Part shown: in pieces, positions 19,628 to 31,886 of the stretch
How positions within the stretch are numbered: position 1 is the first letter of the stretch
How the letters are laid out: every line of letters starts with the position of its first letter
Translations under genes and position numbers: made by a program
Assembly: GCA_021464525.1 (NCBI GenBank)
Contig: JADRCO010000515.1
Span: 1 to 32,067, forward strand
Reading direction: 5' to 3'
DNA: 32,067 nt
Source of the DNA: Rhizophagus sp. LPA8_4_AMF
Lineage: Eukaryota; Glomeromycota; Glomeromycetes; Glomerales; Glomeraceae
The notes under the pieces: generated by a model
Seen by the model: only the letters and a program-made list of their open reading frames with translations
Database searches by the model: none
Told to the model about the DNA's origin: nothing

Positions 19628-21014
19628 ATGTTCTCCTCTTCTCGTTATTTAAGGAAGCCATTGCGTTTTTACAAGGCTGAAACATCATTAATTTTAACAA
19701 AATTCCGTTATGAGTCTTTACATTGTCATAATTTTATTTTAAATAAAAAAGGTTTAAATAATAATTTAATAATGAAACCACAATATAATTGTTATTCTTT
19801 AAACAAAAATGCATCAACACGAAATAATGAAAATACAATAACTACTCCTTCTGAATCTTCCACGACTAAAAATGGCTTAACAAACTTTCCTCCTAAAGAT
19901 GTTAAGAGCAAAAATGATCTTTTAGCTGAACGAATATTTGAAATGGCTAAAATGAAGATCAAAAATACACAACATACACTTAATACTGCTTCTAAAACAT
20001 TGAATGAGTTAACAGGTTATTCTGTAATCGAGAAATTGAAAGAAAAGGTGATTCAACAGGGTAACTTTTTTCCTTTACATTCAAATCTTCAATAATATAT
20101 ATGTATATATATATATATAATAAGATCATAAAAAAATTATAGATAAAATTGTATTAATGTTATTCATTAAAAATTAATAAATGACATGTTAAATTATCAT
20201 AGAAAAAGAATTTGTAGCTACACGTCAACGTCTCGCATCTGCCAAATTAGCTTATGAGGAAGCTGTTGCAAAACGATCCGCCACTCAACGAGAAATTAAT
20301 GAACTTCTTCAACGGAAACATCAATGGTCTAACGATGATGTTATGAAGTTCACGGAACTTTATCGAAATGAACATTTGAATGAAAAAATGTTAACTGAAA
20401 CAAAAGAGGAACTTCATAAATATGAAAAACAAGTTGAAGAAGAATACACTGAGTTAACTAGATCTATAATGATGCGTTACCATGAAGAACAGGTCTGGAG
20501 TGATAAAATTCGTAGCGCGTCAACATACGGTACAATTGCTCTTATGACACTCAACATTATTTTATTTATTTGTGTACAAACTATTTTCGAACCTCGTAAG
20601 AGACAAAAATTAGCTGAGAAATTTGAAGAATTGCTTATTAAAAAATTAGATAAGAATGAAGAGACAGGAATTTTTCAACAATTATATCACAAATATGAAA
20701 GAATGGACGAAAAAATAAGTAAATTATTAACAGATAATAACTTATATCCTATTAAAAAACATAATGAATCTATTGTCGAATTTGAAACAAATCAAAATAA
20801 TTTAGAAATTAGAACGGAAAATGAACTTATTGATTATGATAATTTATTAAAAGATAGTGAAAAGTCAATAATAGAAGAAGAGACTTATGACCCTAAAAAC
20901 GATATTATACTCACCCGTGGAGAATTGGACAAGATAATAATTTTATCTACATTGATGGGTGCTGGTGCTGGCTGGCTATTAAGTTTTCTATTTTCTGAAC
21001 GTTTTAATAGATGA
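19628..21014 (+). CDS. She9/Mdm33 family, mitochondrial inner-membrane protein
   Basis: Two exons (19628-20060 and 20203-21014) give 414 residues. The N-terminus is basic with S/R/K and few acidic residues (MFSSSRYLRKPLRFYK), a likely mitochondrial targeting peptide. A coiled-coil region from about residue 100 to 250 includes the family core RLASAKLAYEEAVAKRSATQ, REINELLQRKHQWSNDDV and MKFTELYRNEH. Two membrane segments follow, about 253-273 (YGTIALMTLNIILFICVQTI) and 389-408 (IIILSTLMGAGAGWLLSFLF), flanking a charged loop. This is the She9/Mdm33 arrangement; in yeast it shapes the inner membrane and affects mitochondrial division. The single intron carries an (AT)n microsatellite at about 20095-20120. 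Confidence 0.85.
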
Positions 21015-21744
21015 TTTTAATATAATTAAAGTTACTAATCTATATATAAATTATAGGATAACTTTAATTATTATTATTATTATTTATAGGATATAATATA
21101 TATTATTATTAATGTGTAACAACATTAAATCAATCAAATCCATTGTCCGACATTTTCATGGCATTAAACTAATAAGGCAATCATATGAGTGTTTAGACAG
21201 ATATAGTAGTGAGAAAAAATTTATTAAATTTAGTGCTCTTATTATAAACGTGGGAATGTAGGCTTTTATTTGAAATTTGAAGAATGAATGAATGCACTAT
21301 AAGATAATATTTTATGTTCATCATGATTTAATGATTTATTGTGTAAATGTAGGTTTAATTAATTTTTTCTCCACACGCGTTTCTCTCCTGAACAAACGAA
21401 AGATACATAATTTCATCTCAAACATATGAAAATTTATGTTAATCAACAATCTATATATGTAAATTAAAACTTATTTGCTATTCTGTACGTGTTTTTTGTG
21501 GTTCTGTTTCGTGCATATATTTTTGTAAGAAGTTCAATTTATGAGGAGATTTCACATTCTAGGCTAATATAGTTAACTCCGTTATCACATGCCTATCTCT
21601 ACATTTCTGCGCTATCATTCATCATTTTAATTTTTTATAGGTACTGTATTAATTATTTATAATACACACTTTTAACTTAACGTCTTTCAATAATAATTAT
21701 TCTTGTTTTCATCTCAAATACTAACTCTTTAAAAGTGAATACTC
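21015..21744. other. Intergenic region upstream of the PDK1-type kinase gene
   Basis: About 730 bp between two plus-strand genes, holding the She9 3' flank and the kinase upstream region. A (TTA)n run is at about 21068-21090. From about 21550 the plus strand becomes richer in C and T with little G, as is common in fungal core promoters and 5' leaders. No ORF or RNA gene is supported. Confidence 0.5.
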
Positions 21745-24218
21745 ATGTCTTCAAGCAATAATACAATAAATCCTTACCCAATAACTAATGGTACACCTAA
21801 GGAAGGTACCCGTACTCCAGTTGGCCAACGTTCTCAACCACCTACCCCAACTTTTCCTCCGAGAAGCAATAGTGATTATAGTCAACAGACTCCGAAAACT
21901 CAACTTTCTCATACTCCTTCCGTAAGAAAGAAAGGTGTGAAAGATTTTGAATTTGGTAAAACTCTTGGTGAAGGTTCATACTCTACGGTATGCTCTAAGA
22001 GACTACTCGTCTAACTTTCGAGTTTAGATTTTATTTATGTTAAATAAAATTTTTATTTTATTTTAATTTTAAGAAATTGACTATTTTTTATTTCTCTCTC
22101 TTTACCACTTTTATAGGTTGTTGCTGCTAGAGACCGTTCAAATAATCGTGAATATGCAGTAAAAATTCTTGATAAGAAGCATATAATCAAGGAAAAAAAA
22201 GTAAAATATGTTAACATTGAAAAGAATACGCTTAATAAAATGAATCATCCTGGAATTGTACGACTTTATTATACGTTTCAAGATCCCGATAGTTTATGTA
22301 TCCTTTTGATATATCTTTAATTGATATGTCGCGTCGCTCTTTTGAAATTATTTTATTGTTCTTTAACTTTTAAATAATTAGATTTTGTATTGGATCACGC
22401 GAAAAATGGCGAACTTTTAACTTTCATTAAGAAGGTGATTAATATCACCATCATAATTATTATTTTACATAATTTTTTCAATTATTAATGCATATTCTTT
22501 TTTTAGCTCGGTTCTTTTGATATGGATTGTACTAAATTTTATGCTTCTCAAATTCTTTCAGCAATAGAATACATGCATTCTCAGGGTGTAATTCACAGGT
22601 AACGAATATTTTATTAACGTAAGATTATTTTGATTTGTGAATTTTTTTTCTTTATTTGTAACTGGTGATTTTATTTGACAGAGATCTTAAACCCGAGAAG
22701 TAAGTATGATCTTTCATAATATAATTTATAGGAATTAATTTGTTAATTCATCTTAAATAATCATTTAATATATTTATTTTATTAAAGCATATTATTAGAT
22801 GAAAAAATGCACGTCAAAGTCACTGATTTTGGTACAGCAAAAATATTAGAACAAAACGCTGATGGTGAAGAGGGTTAGTATATATCTAATCAAGTTTTGT
22901 TTTTATAAATAGAATAAATTGCTTATTTTTATTTTTCATTATCCATAATATAGACGATAGGGCAAATTCCTTTGTCGGTACCGCAGAGTATGTTAGTCCT
23001 GAACTATTAAAGGAAAAAGCAGCATGTAAAAGGTTTGTATATAAAGTAATTTATTTATTTATTTATTTATTTTATCCCATTAACATAGCATTTTTTGAAA
23101 CTTGAATGTAACAGTTCAGACTTTTGGGCTCTCGGTTGTATTATATATCAATTGATAGCGGGACGTCCACCATTTAAAGGTGCTAATGAATATAGGACTT
23201 TTCAAAAGATTGTCAATTTAGAATACTCATTCCCTGATGGGTTCCCTCCGGTTGCACGAGATTTAGTTCAGAAATTATTGGTAAATATATTATTAGCTGA
23301 GCATTTTTTATTAAATATATTAATAATATTTTATTGTTACTTTTTTTTTCAATAAGGTACTGAACCCATCAGAGCGACTTGGTTCTGGTGGTAAAGCTGG
23401 CGTTGAACGACTAAAGGCTCATCCTTTCTTCCAGGGCATAGATTGGGATACATTATGGCAACATCCCGCACCGAATTTACTTCCATACCTTCCACCAAAT
23501 CCAAAGCATAATGATCCAGAGTTTCGAACGCCTACAAATGCCTATTTACCCAAACTTTCCGATAATAGCGAAGTTAATGGTAGTCCAATCGCTACTGGTC
23601 TCAGACAAAATGATCCATTTAGATTAGAAAGTTGGGCAGGTGGAGACGATTCTTCAGATAAAGTAGATCCTGAAAAAGTTAAGAAGTTGGAAGAACAGAA
23701 GCGAACATCTGCTCAGTGGTAAGATTTATCACTACAATTATATCTTTTCTCTTTTCTTATTATAATATAATTATGAAAATTCCTTATTTTATTTGCATAT
23801 TCAAAAAAAGGATTCCATTTATTCTTAAGTCTGAACTGATCATTAAAACGGGTCCAATTAATAAGCGCAAAGGATTTTTTTCCAAAAAAAGAACACTGAT
23901 TTTGACCGATTTTCCTAGATTGATATATGTTGATCAGGAAAAAAATTCACAAAAAGGAGAAATATACTGGAGCTCAAGGATGGTGGTTGAGTTAAAAAAT
24001 AAAAGAAATTTCTTTATTCATACGGTATGTATATTGCTTATGATTTTTATTGATTCGGACCAATTATAATTTATTTCAACTTCTAATTATTTTATCTACT
24101 GATGATTTTTTTATAGCCTCGAAAAACATATTATTTCGAAGATCCTAATAACGCAGCTCATGAATGGGTTACCAAAATAAATGAATTACTGGTGGCTAAT
24201 TATGGTGAAATGTTTTAA
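21745..24218 (+). CDS. 3-phosphoinositide-dependent protein kinase 1 (PDK1/Pkh type)
   Basis: Eleven exons (21745-21987, 22117-22297, 22382-22434, 22507-22598, 22682-22699, 22788-22873, 22954-23032, 23115-23280, 23357-23718, 23811-24024, 24117-24218) give 531 residues; human PDK1 has 556. After an ~65-residue S/T/P-rich leader comes a complete AGC kinase domain: LGEGSYSTV (74-82), catalytic Lys in EYAVKIL (K97), HRDLKPEN with D191, DFG at 209-211, and the PDK1 activation loop NSFVGTAEYVSPELL, whose Ser230 matches the autophosphorylated Ser of PDK1. Residues about 427-525 form the C-terminal PH domain typical of PDK1 (WIPFILKSELI, KRKGFFSKKRTLILTDFPRL, YYFEDPNNAAHEWVTKI). PDK1 phosphorylates the activation loops of other AGC kinases; fungal Pkh kinases respond to sphingolipids and act at the plasma membrane. 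Confidence 0.92.
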
Positions 24219-24826
24219 GAGTGAAAAAATTCTAAGGATAAAAAAGTTCTCTGTATATTAATAACTTTCTATTTATCTATTTATTTACTTATTGCTTATA
24301 AGTTATTATACCTGAATGTATACTGAAGCATTAATAGACGAAAGACGTGATTTTCCATGAATGCCAGGCGTATATTATTTATTCTGATAGTTATTTTCAT
24401 TTTCATTATTTTATTATCTTTCTTTAAGATATATGTGTGTGTATATATAATAGCATTTTTTTTCTTTGAAAATTCGCACTTCATAATTACAAAAATATAA
24501 AAATACATATAGCATGCATCTTTAGTCTTTAAATTTTTTTTTTTTTCCTTTTACGAAAAAAATTCGGTGATATTTTAAATTGGTAAATAAAACTTTTTTT
24601 TTACTATAATTCATTTTAGTTATTGTATGTATCTTGATTGCACATAACTTTCATCATTAAAAACTTTTTCCTTGTACTTAACTTTCTCAATATAAAACAC
24701 AAAAAATATCTCTCACATTTATATTTCGATTTAATTAAACTTTATTGGATTCATTATTCATTTTTCATTTTAAGAAATACGAAATTGGTTTGTTGAATAA
24801 ATGATAATTGATTTTGAACTTGTAAT
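24219..24826. other. Convergent 3' region between the PDK1-type gene and the eL39 gene
   Basis: About 600 bp of very AT-rich DNA between two converging genes, containing both 3' untranslated regions. There are T- and A-runs, a TGTGTGTATATATA microsatellite at about 24433-24447, and AATAAA-type words (AATAAAACTTT near 24585). No coding sequence is supported. Confidence 0.5.
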
Positions 24827-25338
24827 TTAAATGTTGAGTTTAGTGCGACGCCAGTGGCGACGTTTAGCGTTATATCTACATTAATTAAAACAGTTTAATT
24901 GATAAATCTTAATATCATTTGTTCAAACAAAAATAATTATGTTTACCGAATCGTGTTCCCAGTACGAAGACGAATCCATTGAGGAATTGGACGATTCTGC
25001 TTTTGTTTTTTACCGAGAACTCGTTTAATTCTGTAAGTTTTGTGGGAAGGCTAATACAATTAATTAAATGAATAGTTAAAAAAAGATATCCATTCTTTCG
25101 ATTGATTTGATTAATTAATATCAAAATTTTCTTGAAAGCATTAGATTAATCAACCACTAACTATAAATAACTTCTTATCATTACTTTTATTTTGGTTGAT
25201 ATCCCAAATAGACCTAAATTTCATCCTAAACATTTGCAAATTTTTTCAAATAAAAAATAACCAACTCTCCCAAATTTCTAATCTCTTATGACCAACACGA
25301 TCAACCCAATAAAAAAAATATAATAATAAAAGTACCAT
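24827..25338 (-). CDS. 60S ribosomal protein eL39
   Basis: Exons 25050-24947 and 24875-24827 encode [34 protein letters not shown], then [16 protein letters not shown], unmistakably eL39. This small basic protein lines the peptide exit tunnel of the large ribosomal subunit. The second junction splits the Arg codon (CG|A). The initiator is not in these exons. The nearest fitting start is an ATG at 25338-25336 followed directly by GT, so exon 1 would be the ATG alone, before a 285-bp intron ending in TATTAG. That gives 51 residues, the standard eL39 length. Because the gene is so short and split, a six-frame scan shows only antisense ORFs here. The two main exons are secure; the ATG position is an inference. 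Confidence 0.88.
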
Positions 25339-26092
25339 GATCAAAACAAGTTTTTCAATAACCTCTTGTTTATACACTAGCGGAAAAGGAGGAGGAAAAA
25401 TTTTTTTCTTTTACGATTGTCGATTTATCGGATGCGATGGATTCATGTGACTTGAAATTAGAAAATAGAAGCTGCGCCAATGAATAACAATTCAGCTGCG
25501 TGTAAATCACTTTAAGCCAACCGTAACCTTACTTTTTATAGTCAACGAGGCTAGTTTAATGAAGCTATCGCTTTGTCGACTTACGGATATTCCTATATTT
25601 CTAACTTTTACATGAATATATTAACGATATATCCTCTAAATAAACCTATAAAATAGAAATTTTGAGAAATGGGCTTGTTACGTTAATTTCTATTTGTCTA
25701 TTTTATCAAATGAAAATGCCTTTATTAATGATGGTTAACCCCGAATTTGGATATTTGGATCATCTGATCATCTTTTATCATTGCTTTTATCATTGCTTTC
25801 AGGGTAACTATATATATTTTAAAATGTTTATTTATTCGGCAAATTCCTTCCTTTGTTCACGTGTCATATTATTAAATGCTTTCAACAGATAACTGAACTT
25901 TTGATTTATTTCAAGTTTTTACAAAATAGGCAAATTGTTTTATTTTCACTTTGCTAAAAAAGAAATCGAATATATTGATAAGAAAGATTAATTCTAAAGT
26001 AGCACAAGATCGTGTCACCCTAAAAAAGAATATAAATCAAATTTTTCACAAAAAAAATGCAAACCCTCGCGAACCATCCTTAAAACTAAAAA
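25339..26092. promoter_or_regulatory. Divergent upstream region between eL39 and pyruvate kinase
   Basis: About 750 bp between two genes expected to be strongly expressed. Composition is less AT-biased between about 25380 and 25570 (GGAAAAGGAGGAGG, AGCTGCGCCAATG, GCTGCGTG), which marks a probable core promoter. CCAAT occurs within GCGCCAATG near 25476. Nearer the pyruvate kinase start lies AAACCCTCGCGAACC at about 26060-26074. Sites are suggested by composition only. An open frame at 25662-25892 is probably chance. Confidence 0.4.
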
Positions 26093-28375
26093 ATGGACAC
26101 TAGCATTACTACTAATCTCGAATGGTTGGCTACTTTGAATATTAATAAATCTAGTAAAAATGTGCGTAAAACCTCAATCATCTGCACTATTGGTACGTTA
26201 TTCCTTGACATTACTGTATCTATATATATATATATATCTACCTACTCCTTTTTTTTTGATAAATTTCTCTTTTTATTCTATTGTGATATAGGACCAAAAA
26301 CCAATAGCATTGATATGATTACATCTTTACGTGAAACCGGAATGAACATTGTCCGAATGAATTTTTCACATGGTTCTTATGATGTGAGTATCCTTGCATG
26401 TTTGCATGGCTTCGAACCCTTCAATTCGTTGATCGGCCCATCTTTATATTATATTAATGTATTAGTACCATAAATCCGTCATCGACAATACACGTGAAAG
26501 TGTAAAACGTGAGCTTAACTTTATAAATTATTTTATCATTTGATTATTAACCATTCAATTCGCTAATATAACTCTTTTACGCAGTGCATCCTGGTAGACC
26601 TATAGCAATTGCTCTTGACACGGTAAATCATTGTTACAAAATTGTACGATCATTTGTTTCTTTCCTCGAGTAATTCACCGGGTGTTAATTCTTTTTACCG
26701 GTGGATTATTGAGAAACAAAATGATTCGTATACGTAAATTAAAATCTTGCATGAAACGTAAAAAATCATTCTTTTTTGAACTAAACATTTTATATTTATA
26801 GAAAGGACCAGAAATTCGGACTGGTATTATGCGTGATAATGTTGAGCTTCCTATTTCTTCAGGACATGAAATGATTTTTAGTACAAATGATGATTACGCA
26901 GAATGCTGTGACTTAGAAGTAATGTATGTCGATTATAAAAATCTTCCAAAAGTAATCGATGTTGGGAAACTAATCTATGTAGATGATGGCGTACTTTCAT
27001 TTGAAGTACTTAAAGTTCATGAAGATCATGTTAAAGTAAAAGCATTGAATAATGGTAAACTATGTAGTAAAAAGGGTGTTAACTTACCTGATACTGATGT
27101 GGATTTACCCGCAGTTTCCGAAAAAGATAAAAAAGATTTATTATTTGGGGTAGAAAATGATGTTGATATGGTATTCGCATCATTCATTCGTAGTGGACGA
27201 GAAATTCGTGAAATTAGAGAAATTTTAGGAGAAAATGGAAAAAATATTAAAATTATTTCAAAAATTGAAAATCAACAAGGTGTGAATAATTTTGATGATA
27301 TTCTTAAAGAATCTGATGGTATAATGGTAGCTCGTGGTGACTTAGGCATTGAAATTCCTGCTTCTCATGTTTTTGTCGCTCAAAAAAAGATTATCGCTAA
27401 ATGTAATGTCGCTGGAAAACCTGTTGTTTGGTAATTCTTTTTCTTATTTTATAAGTAGATAAAATTCTTTTTTTTTATGAATTATTACTATTACTACTCA
27501 TACTAACGTGATCTTATTTGAATTTAGTGCTACGCAAATGCTAGAGTCCATGACTGTAAGATTCAAATTTTATTAATTTAATTGCAATAATTACTGCTTC
27601 TTTTTTTTTAATAAATAATGGATGTATTGATTTAGTTCAATCCAAGACCTACTCGAGCTGAAGTTAGTGATGTTGCTAATGCTGTGCTTGATGGTGCTGA
27701 TTGTGTCATGCTTTCCGGTGAAACTGCCAAGGGATCTTATCCTATCGAAGCTGGTAAGATATTGTTAATTAAACCTATCAAATCATGGATAATACGTTAT
27801 TTAACCTTTTATAAATTATTTTAAAGTGAAAATGATGCATGAAACATGTGTCATCGCAGAGTCAGTAGTTTGTTATCCACCTCTCTATCATGAATTAAAA
27901 CTATTAACACCGTTACCAACAGAAACGACTGAAACAGTGGCTTCAGCTGCAGTATCAGCTGCACTTGAACAACATGCTGGATGTATTTTAGTATTATCGA
28001 CAAGTGGTAATACTGCAAGACTTATATCTAAATATCGTCCAAGATGTTCAATTGTTACAGTGACAAGAAATGAAAAAACTGCAAGACAAATTCATCTTTA
28101 CAGAGGTTGTTATCCATTTATTTATGATAAACCTAGAAATGAAGATTGGCAAATAGATGTTGAAAATAGAATTAGTTGGGGTATAAATCGTGCTGTTGAA
28201 CTTGGTATACTTAAAAGCGGTGATACAGTTATTGCTATTCAAGGTTGGAAAGGAGGTATATATTATTTATATTATTTGAATTATGAAAAAATTTTTTTTC
28301 CTTTAGTTAACAGAATTCAATTTCGTTTTAGGTCTTGGAAACACCAATACAATACGTATTTTATCTGCTCCTTAA
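26093..28375 (+). CDS. Pyruvate kinase
   Basis: Nine exons (26093-26192, 26292-26383, 26466-26508, 26585-26622, 26802-27430, 27528-27555, 27636-27753, 27827-28255, 28332-28375) give 506 residues, normal for the fungal enzyme. It converts phosphoenolpyruvate and ADP to pyruvate and ATP, the last step of glycolysis, in the cytosol. Seen in order: [31 protein letters not shown] (substrate-binding Arg and Asn); [18 protein letters not shown]; the B-domain lid; [12 protein letters not shown]; the signature [13 protein letters not shown] with the catalytic Lys, then [15 protein letters not shown] (metal-binding Glu and Asp); [42 protein letters not shown]; and a C-terminal allosteric domain with [17 protein letters not shown]. 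The N-terminal third is cut into small exons (100, 92, 43 and 38 bases) while the centre is one long exon. Confidence 0.95.
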
Positions 28376-28635
28376 ATTAGCTGCCAACGTCCTTTTCACA
28401 TATACTATATATCGCATTATATAACATCTTTTATCTTCTTATATGCTTTATTATTTGGCACTGAACATTATATTTATGTTTAAATAAAACTTTATCATAT
28501 TAATTAAGAAAGAATACGCACGAATGATAATATCAAAAGTCTTTCAATACAATTAAAATACACGACTAAATAATAGCATTTAACTAATTTTTATTTATAA
28601 AAATAATTGTCGTCGAGTTTGTTTAATTACAAACG
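28376..28635. other. Convergent 3' region between pyruvate kinase and the CCDC77-like gene
   Basis: 260 bp between two converging genes. An AATAAAAC word lies about 110 bp after the pyruvate kinase stop (near 28482), a plausible polyadenylation signal. Nothing else is recognised. Confidence 0.5.
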
Positions 28636-29224
28636 TTATCGAGAAAAACATGAATTAAAACCCCATTCTCTTTCTTCCTTTTCTGCTATTAATGGAGCCT
28701 AAGAATGATTTACAAAATGAATTTAGCTAGTATAATATGTAATAATTTTACTGTAAAAAAAATGTCGCTTTACCTTCAACATTCGTAGTTCACTTGAAAC
28801 TTTATCTATTTGCCTTTCAGTTTCTTTGACTGAAAAAAGCATAATACACAATCAGTTTATATATGCAAGAATTTGAAATTGAACGTTAACCGTACCTATA
28901 TTCATTAAATGGTACTCCCGATCATCATATGGGGCATATTTCAATATTTGTTTTTCCAATCCTTTAAGCTGTTTTCTCAATATAGCGATGTCATTGGAGA
29001 ATCCTTCAAAATCGTAATTCCGTCGCTTTTTCATATTATTGTAACTATATAAACTAATATTAGAGAATTTATTCATAAATTATATATTAATACGAAAATT
29101 AATATATACTTATTTGTAAGCGTTTCAACTTTTTTTTGAAGTATTTGAATTTTACGGTTTGAAGATTCCTCATATTGTTCTTTCTCAAACTGGAAAAATA
29201 TTTTACTTTAATATAAGAATACAG

Positions 29225-29255
<31 letters not shown>

Positions 29256-30563
29256 ACGAATGAATTGACTCACTTTTATCGATTTAAGTTGTCCTTCATG
29301 TTGATCATTTTGCCATTTGAGCTCGCTAATTAAGGAATCATATTTTGTGCCAATTTTCGATTCGATTTCCTATAGTATGACGTGATTTAATAACAGCTGA
29401 ACCGTTATGTGAATGCATAATAAACAATTACCAATTCAATTGCATCATTTTTTTCTTTCTCTTCGCGGTATTTAACTTTTATATCGCCAAATTCTTGTAA
29501 TAAAGAAGCTAATTCTTCATTAATTCTTCGTTCTTCTGTCATCTTATCTTTTTTAAGCTGAAGTATTTCTACAAAATATAAATTTATACGTTATGTTAAT
29601 TCGAATTAACATTAAAAACCTAGCACACGTATAAACAACCCTTTATGTTTTCGCGAAATACATTTTCCATTCGTTGAATTTTATTTGTCAAATCTTGTAT
29701 TTTGTCAGCATCCCACTGACGCCGTCTAGTTTCTTCCTCTATACAACTCTGATAATTCAACTTTAAATTTTCTACAATTTCATCATACCCATACCTCTTG
29801 GAAATCAAAAATATTTTAGTTAAATATAAAATAAACTGTAACAAATACAAATTTGTCATTGAAACAAACCTGTTCTTCAAGTTGGGACTGCAACGATTTC
29901 ACCATCAGTTTTAACGATTCTATCTCATTGTCCCGTGGATCTTTTACCCTAGAATCCTAAATTACTATATTATTATAAAAAATATATACGTGCATACATA
30001 ATATACTATAAATGTGACAGTAATATACTTGATATTCTTTCGAACTTATTGAATGATCATCCTGTTTTAATGGTCCAGTAATTGATAGTAAATAATGAAT
30101 TTTCCTACGATCTTGTAATTCCTGGACTATTCAATTAAAATAAATGGTAATGCAAAGTTTTAGAATCCTCAATATAACGCGTCTAATTTTTGCACTTCAC
30201 ACCTCTTAATTCGTCATTTTCGGCAACTACTTTCATGAAACGTTTTCGTTCTTCTGTTAAGAACAATTGCGTGTCACTTAGGTCTTTTTGTAAATCCGTG
30301 ATCTCTTGCAAACGTTGCTGAAGATCCCACGCCAGTTTATAATGCTCTTCATGAGCTATTTTACATTTGTCAATCGCGTCAATCGCGTCCTTATATTCTT
30401 GTTCTGCTGTCTCTAAAAGTTTTAATTTGTATAAAACACGAACTAATGTTTTGAAATTTAAATTAATCAAACAAAGTGTAGAATTACCGCATCTCTCCTG
30501 GTAATAACGCAAAAGATTTTCGGAAAGAGGAAGTTTCTTGATTTCAATTTTAGGATCAAGCAT
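28636..30563 (-). CDS. CCDC77-like coiled-coil protein
   Basis: Eleven in-phase exons (30563-30488, 30412-30203, 30126-30029, 29956-29870, 29796-29640, 29568-29432, 29369-29274, 29189-29110, 29044-28896, 28829-28774, 28698-28636) give 402 residues. Almost all is charged, heptad-like coiled coil with no membrane segment. Three regions match animal CCDC77 in order: near residues 12-25 LPLSENLLRYYQERC; about 50-95 HYKLAWDLQQRLQEITDLQK, DLSDTQLFLTEERKRF and ENDELR, then VQELQDRRKIHYLLSI; and near the C-terminus NNMKKRR...FEGFSNDIAILRKQLKGLEK. Human CCDC77 is 488 residues and is a centrosome/cilium-associated protein. A fungus of this kind is expected to lack centrioles and flagella, so its role here is unknown; a spindle pole body or microtubule-organising role is only an inference. 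No single open frame covers more than a fraction of it because the exons are short. Confidence 0.75.
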
Positions 30564-30880
30564 TATTATATATTTTTGTAGTTGAAGAATTGAATTTACG
30601 GGTGGTATGTATGTCGATCATTAATTTACAAATTCATATGAAGATGACTAACGATGAAAACAAAACACCAATTAAAGAAATATATCGTTACATGACTGTT
30701 ACATGGTTACAGTTCGTGACTTTTTTTCTGTCACGGGAAAATCTTCCAGAAGTCCATTTAAATGATACGATAAACCCGCCCTTTTTACAACTTATTTTCA
30801 TTCATGTAGCATTTTGATTTCAAAAATACTGTTTAAAGCTTTTGTCGGAAACTTCTTTTAAATTCAAAAAAAAAAAAAAA
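30564..30880. promoter_or_regulatory. Divergent promoter region between the CCDC77-like gene and the Mpo1-like gene
   Basis: 317 bp separate the two start codons, so both upstream regions lie here. A run of about 15 A directly precedes the Mpo1-like ATG, a leader feature seen in other genes of this window. The open frame at 30590-30817 shows no protein-like signature. Confidence 0.45.
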
Positions 30881-31886
30881 ATGGGCTTGCTTAATTTAGA
30901 AGAACAACTTACGTTTTATGCACAATATCATAGACATAAGGTTAATGTTTTGATTCATATTGGTAATTTAATTTTTTTTCTTTATTTTATGTAAAGGTTT
31001 TATTGTATACATTAACCTTAAACTTTGTCTTTATATAGTTTGTGTTCCTCTCATTTTTTGGAGTGCTTTAGTATGGGCTGCAAACACGGGACCAATACTT
31101 TCTTATAAAGAAGATTCTTTATGGAGACTTACACCATTTGTACCAAATCTATCACTATTTGCAGTATTATTTTATATTAGTTATTACATATTATTAGAAC
31201 CTGTAGCTGGGGTGAGTAGATCGTTTATATATTAAAAATATATATATACAATTTTTTATAATTAATAAATAATAAATACTTTTTAAAAAATGATTTCTTG
31301 ATGAGAATCAACGTAAGGATATATTTAGTTTTATGGGAAAAATGATTTTTTTTTTTTAAAAAAAAAAAGAATATTTTTCAAAAGTTTTTTTTTTTATTTT
31401 AACATGATTCGATTTTATTTAATATGTCAATTAATCAAAAAATTTTTTTTTTTTGCGTTTATATATAGGCACTTTATGCTCCTTTACTTTTGTATATGGC
31501 ATATAATGCCACAAATTTTGCCACAGATCATTCTGATCATAACATTCTTGCTGGAGTCGTTCATGTTTTTTCATGGATTATGCAATTTATTGGTCATGGA
31601 TTTGCTGAAAAGAGAAGTCCAGCTTTGAAAGATAATATATCTCAAGGTACGCGTTAATTTACACTTCATAGATGTTTCTTATAGAACGATTGATTCATCT
31701 AAATTATATATTTTATTATAAATAGCTATTCTTCTTGCGCCATTATTTGTTTGGTTGGAAATATTATTCAGTGTTGGATATCGTTCTGGTCTTCAGAAAA
31801 GGGTGGATAAGAATGTTCAATTAGCTATTGATGAGTGGAAAAGAGAGAAAGAATTAAAGAAAAAGCAAGGACAAAAAGCAGAATAA
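30881..31886 (+). CDS. Mpo1/DUF962 family membrane dioxygenase
   Basis: Four exons (30881-30962, 31039-31211, 31469-31646, 31726-31886) give 197 residues. The start NLEEQLTFYAQYHRHKVNVL followed by IH is the conserved N-terminus of the yeast Mpo1 (YGL010w)/DUF962 family. HGFAEKRSPAL with the preceding H-x-F-S-W-x-x-Q-F is the second family motif; its histidines probably hold the Fe2+. Four hydrophobic stretches follow one another (CVPLIFWSALVWAA, LSLFAVLFYISYYILL, ALYAPLLLYMAYNA, AILLAPLFVWLEILF). The C-terminus is strongly basic (KREKELKKKQGQK), as in many ER proteins. Yeast Mpo1 is an ER dioxygenase that shortens 2-hydroxy fatty acids in the phytosphingosine breakdown route. Substrate use here is inferred from the family. 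Confidence 0.88.

Noticed and set aside
24915..25124. 69-codon minus-strand frame
   Set aside because: It is an out-of-frame shadow over the eL39 exon; the eL39 frame explains the conservation.
27826..28380. Single long frame ending the pyruvate kinase gene without splicing
   Set aside because: Read-through past 28255 replaces the conserved C-terminus. A 76-bp intron restores the expected [10 protein letters not shown] ending.
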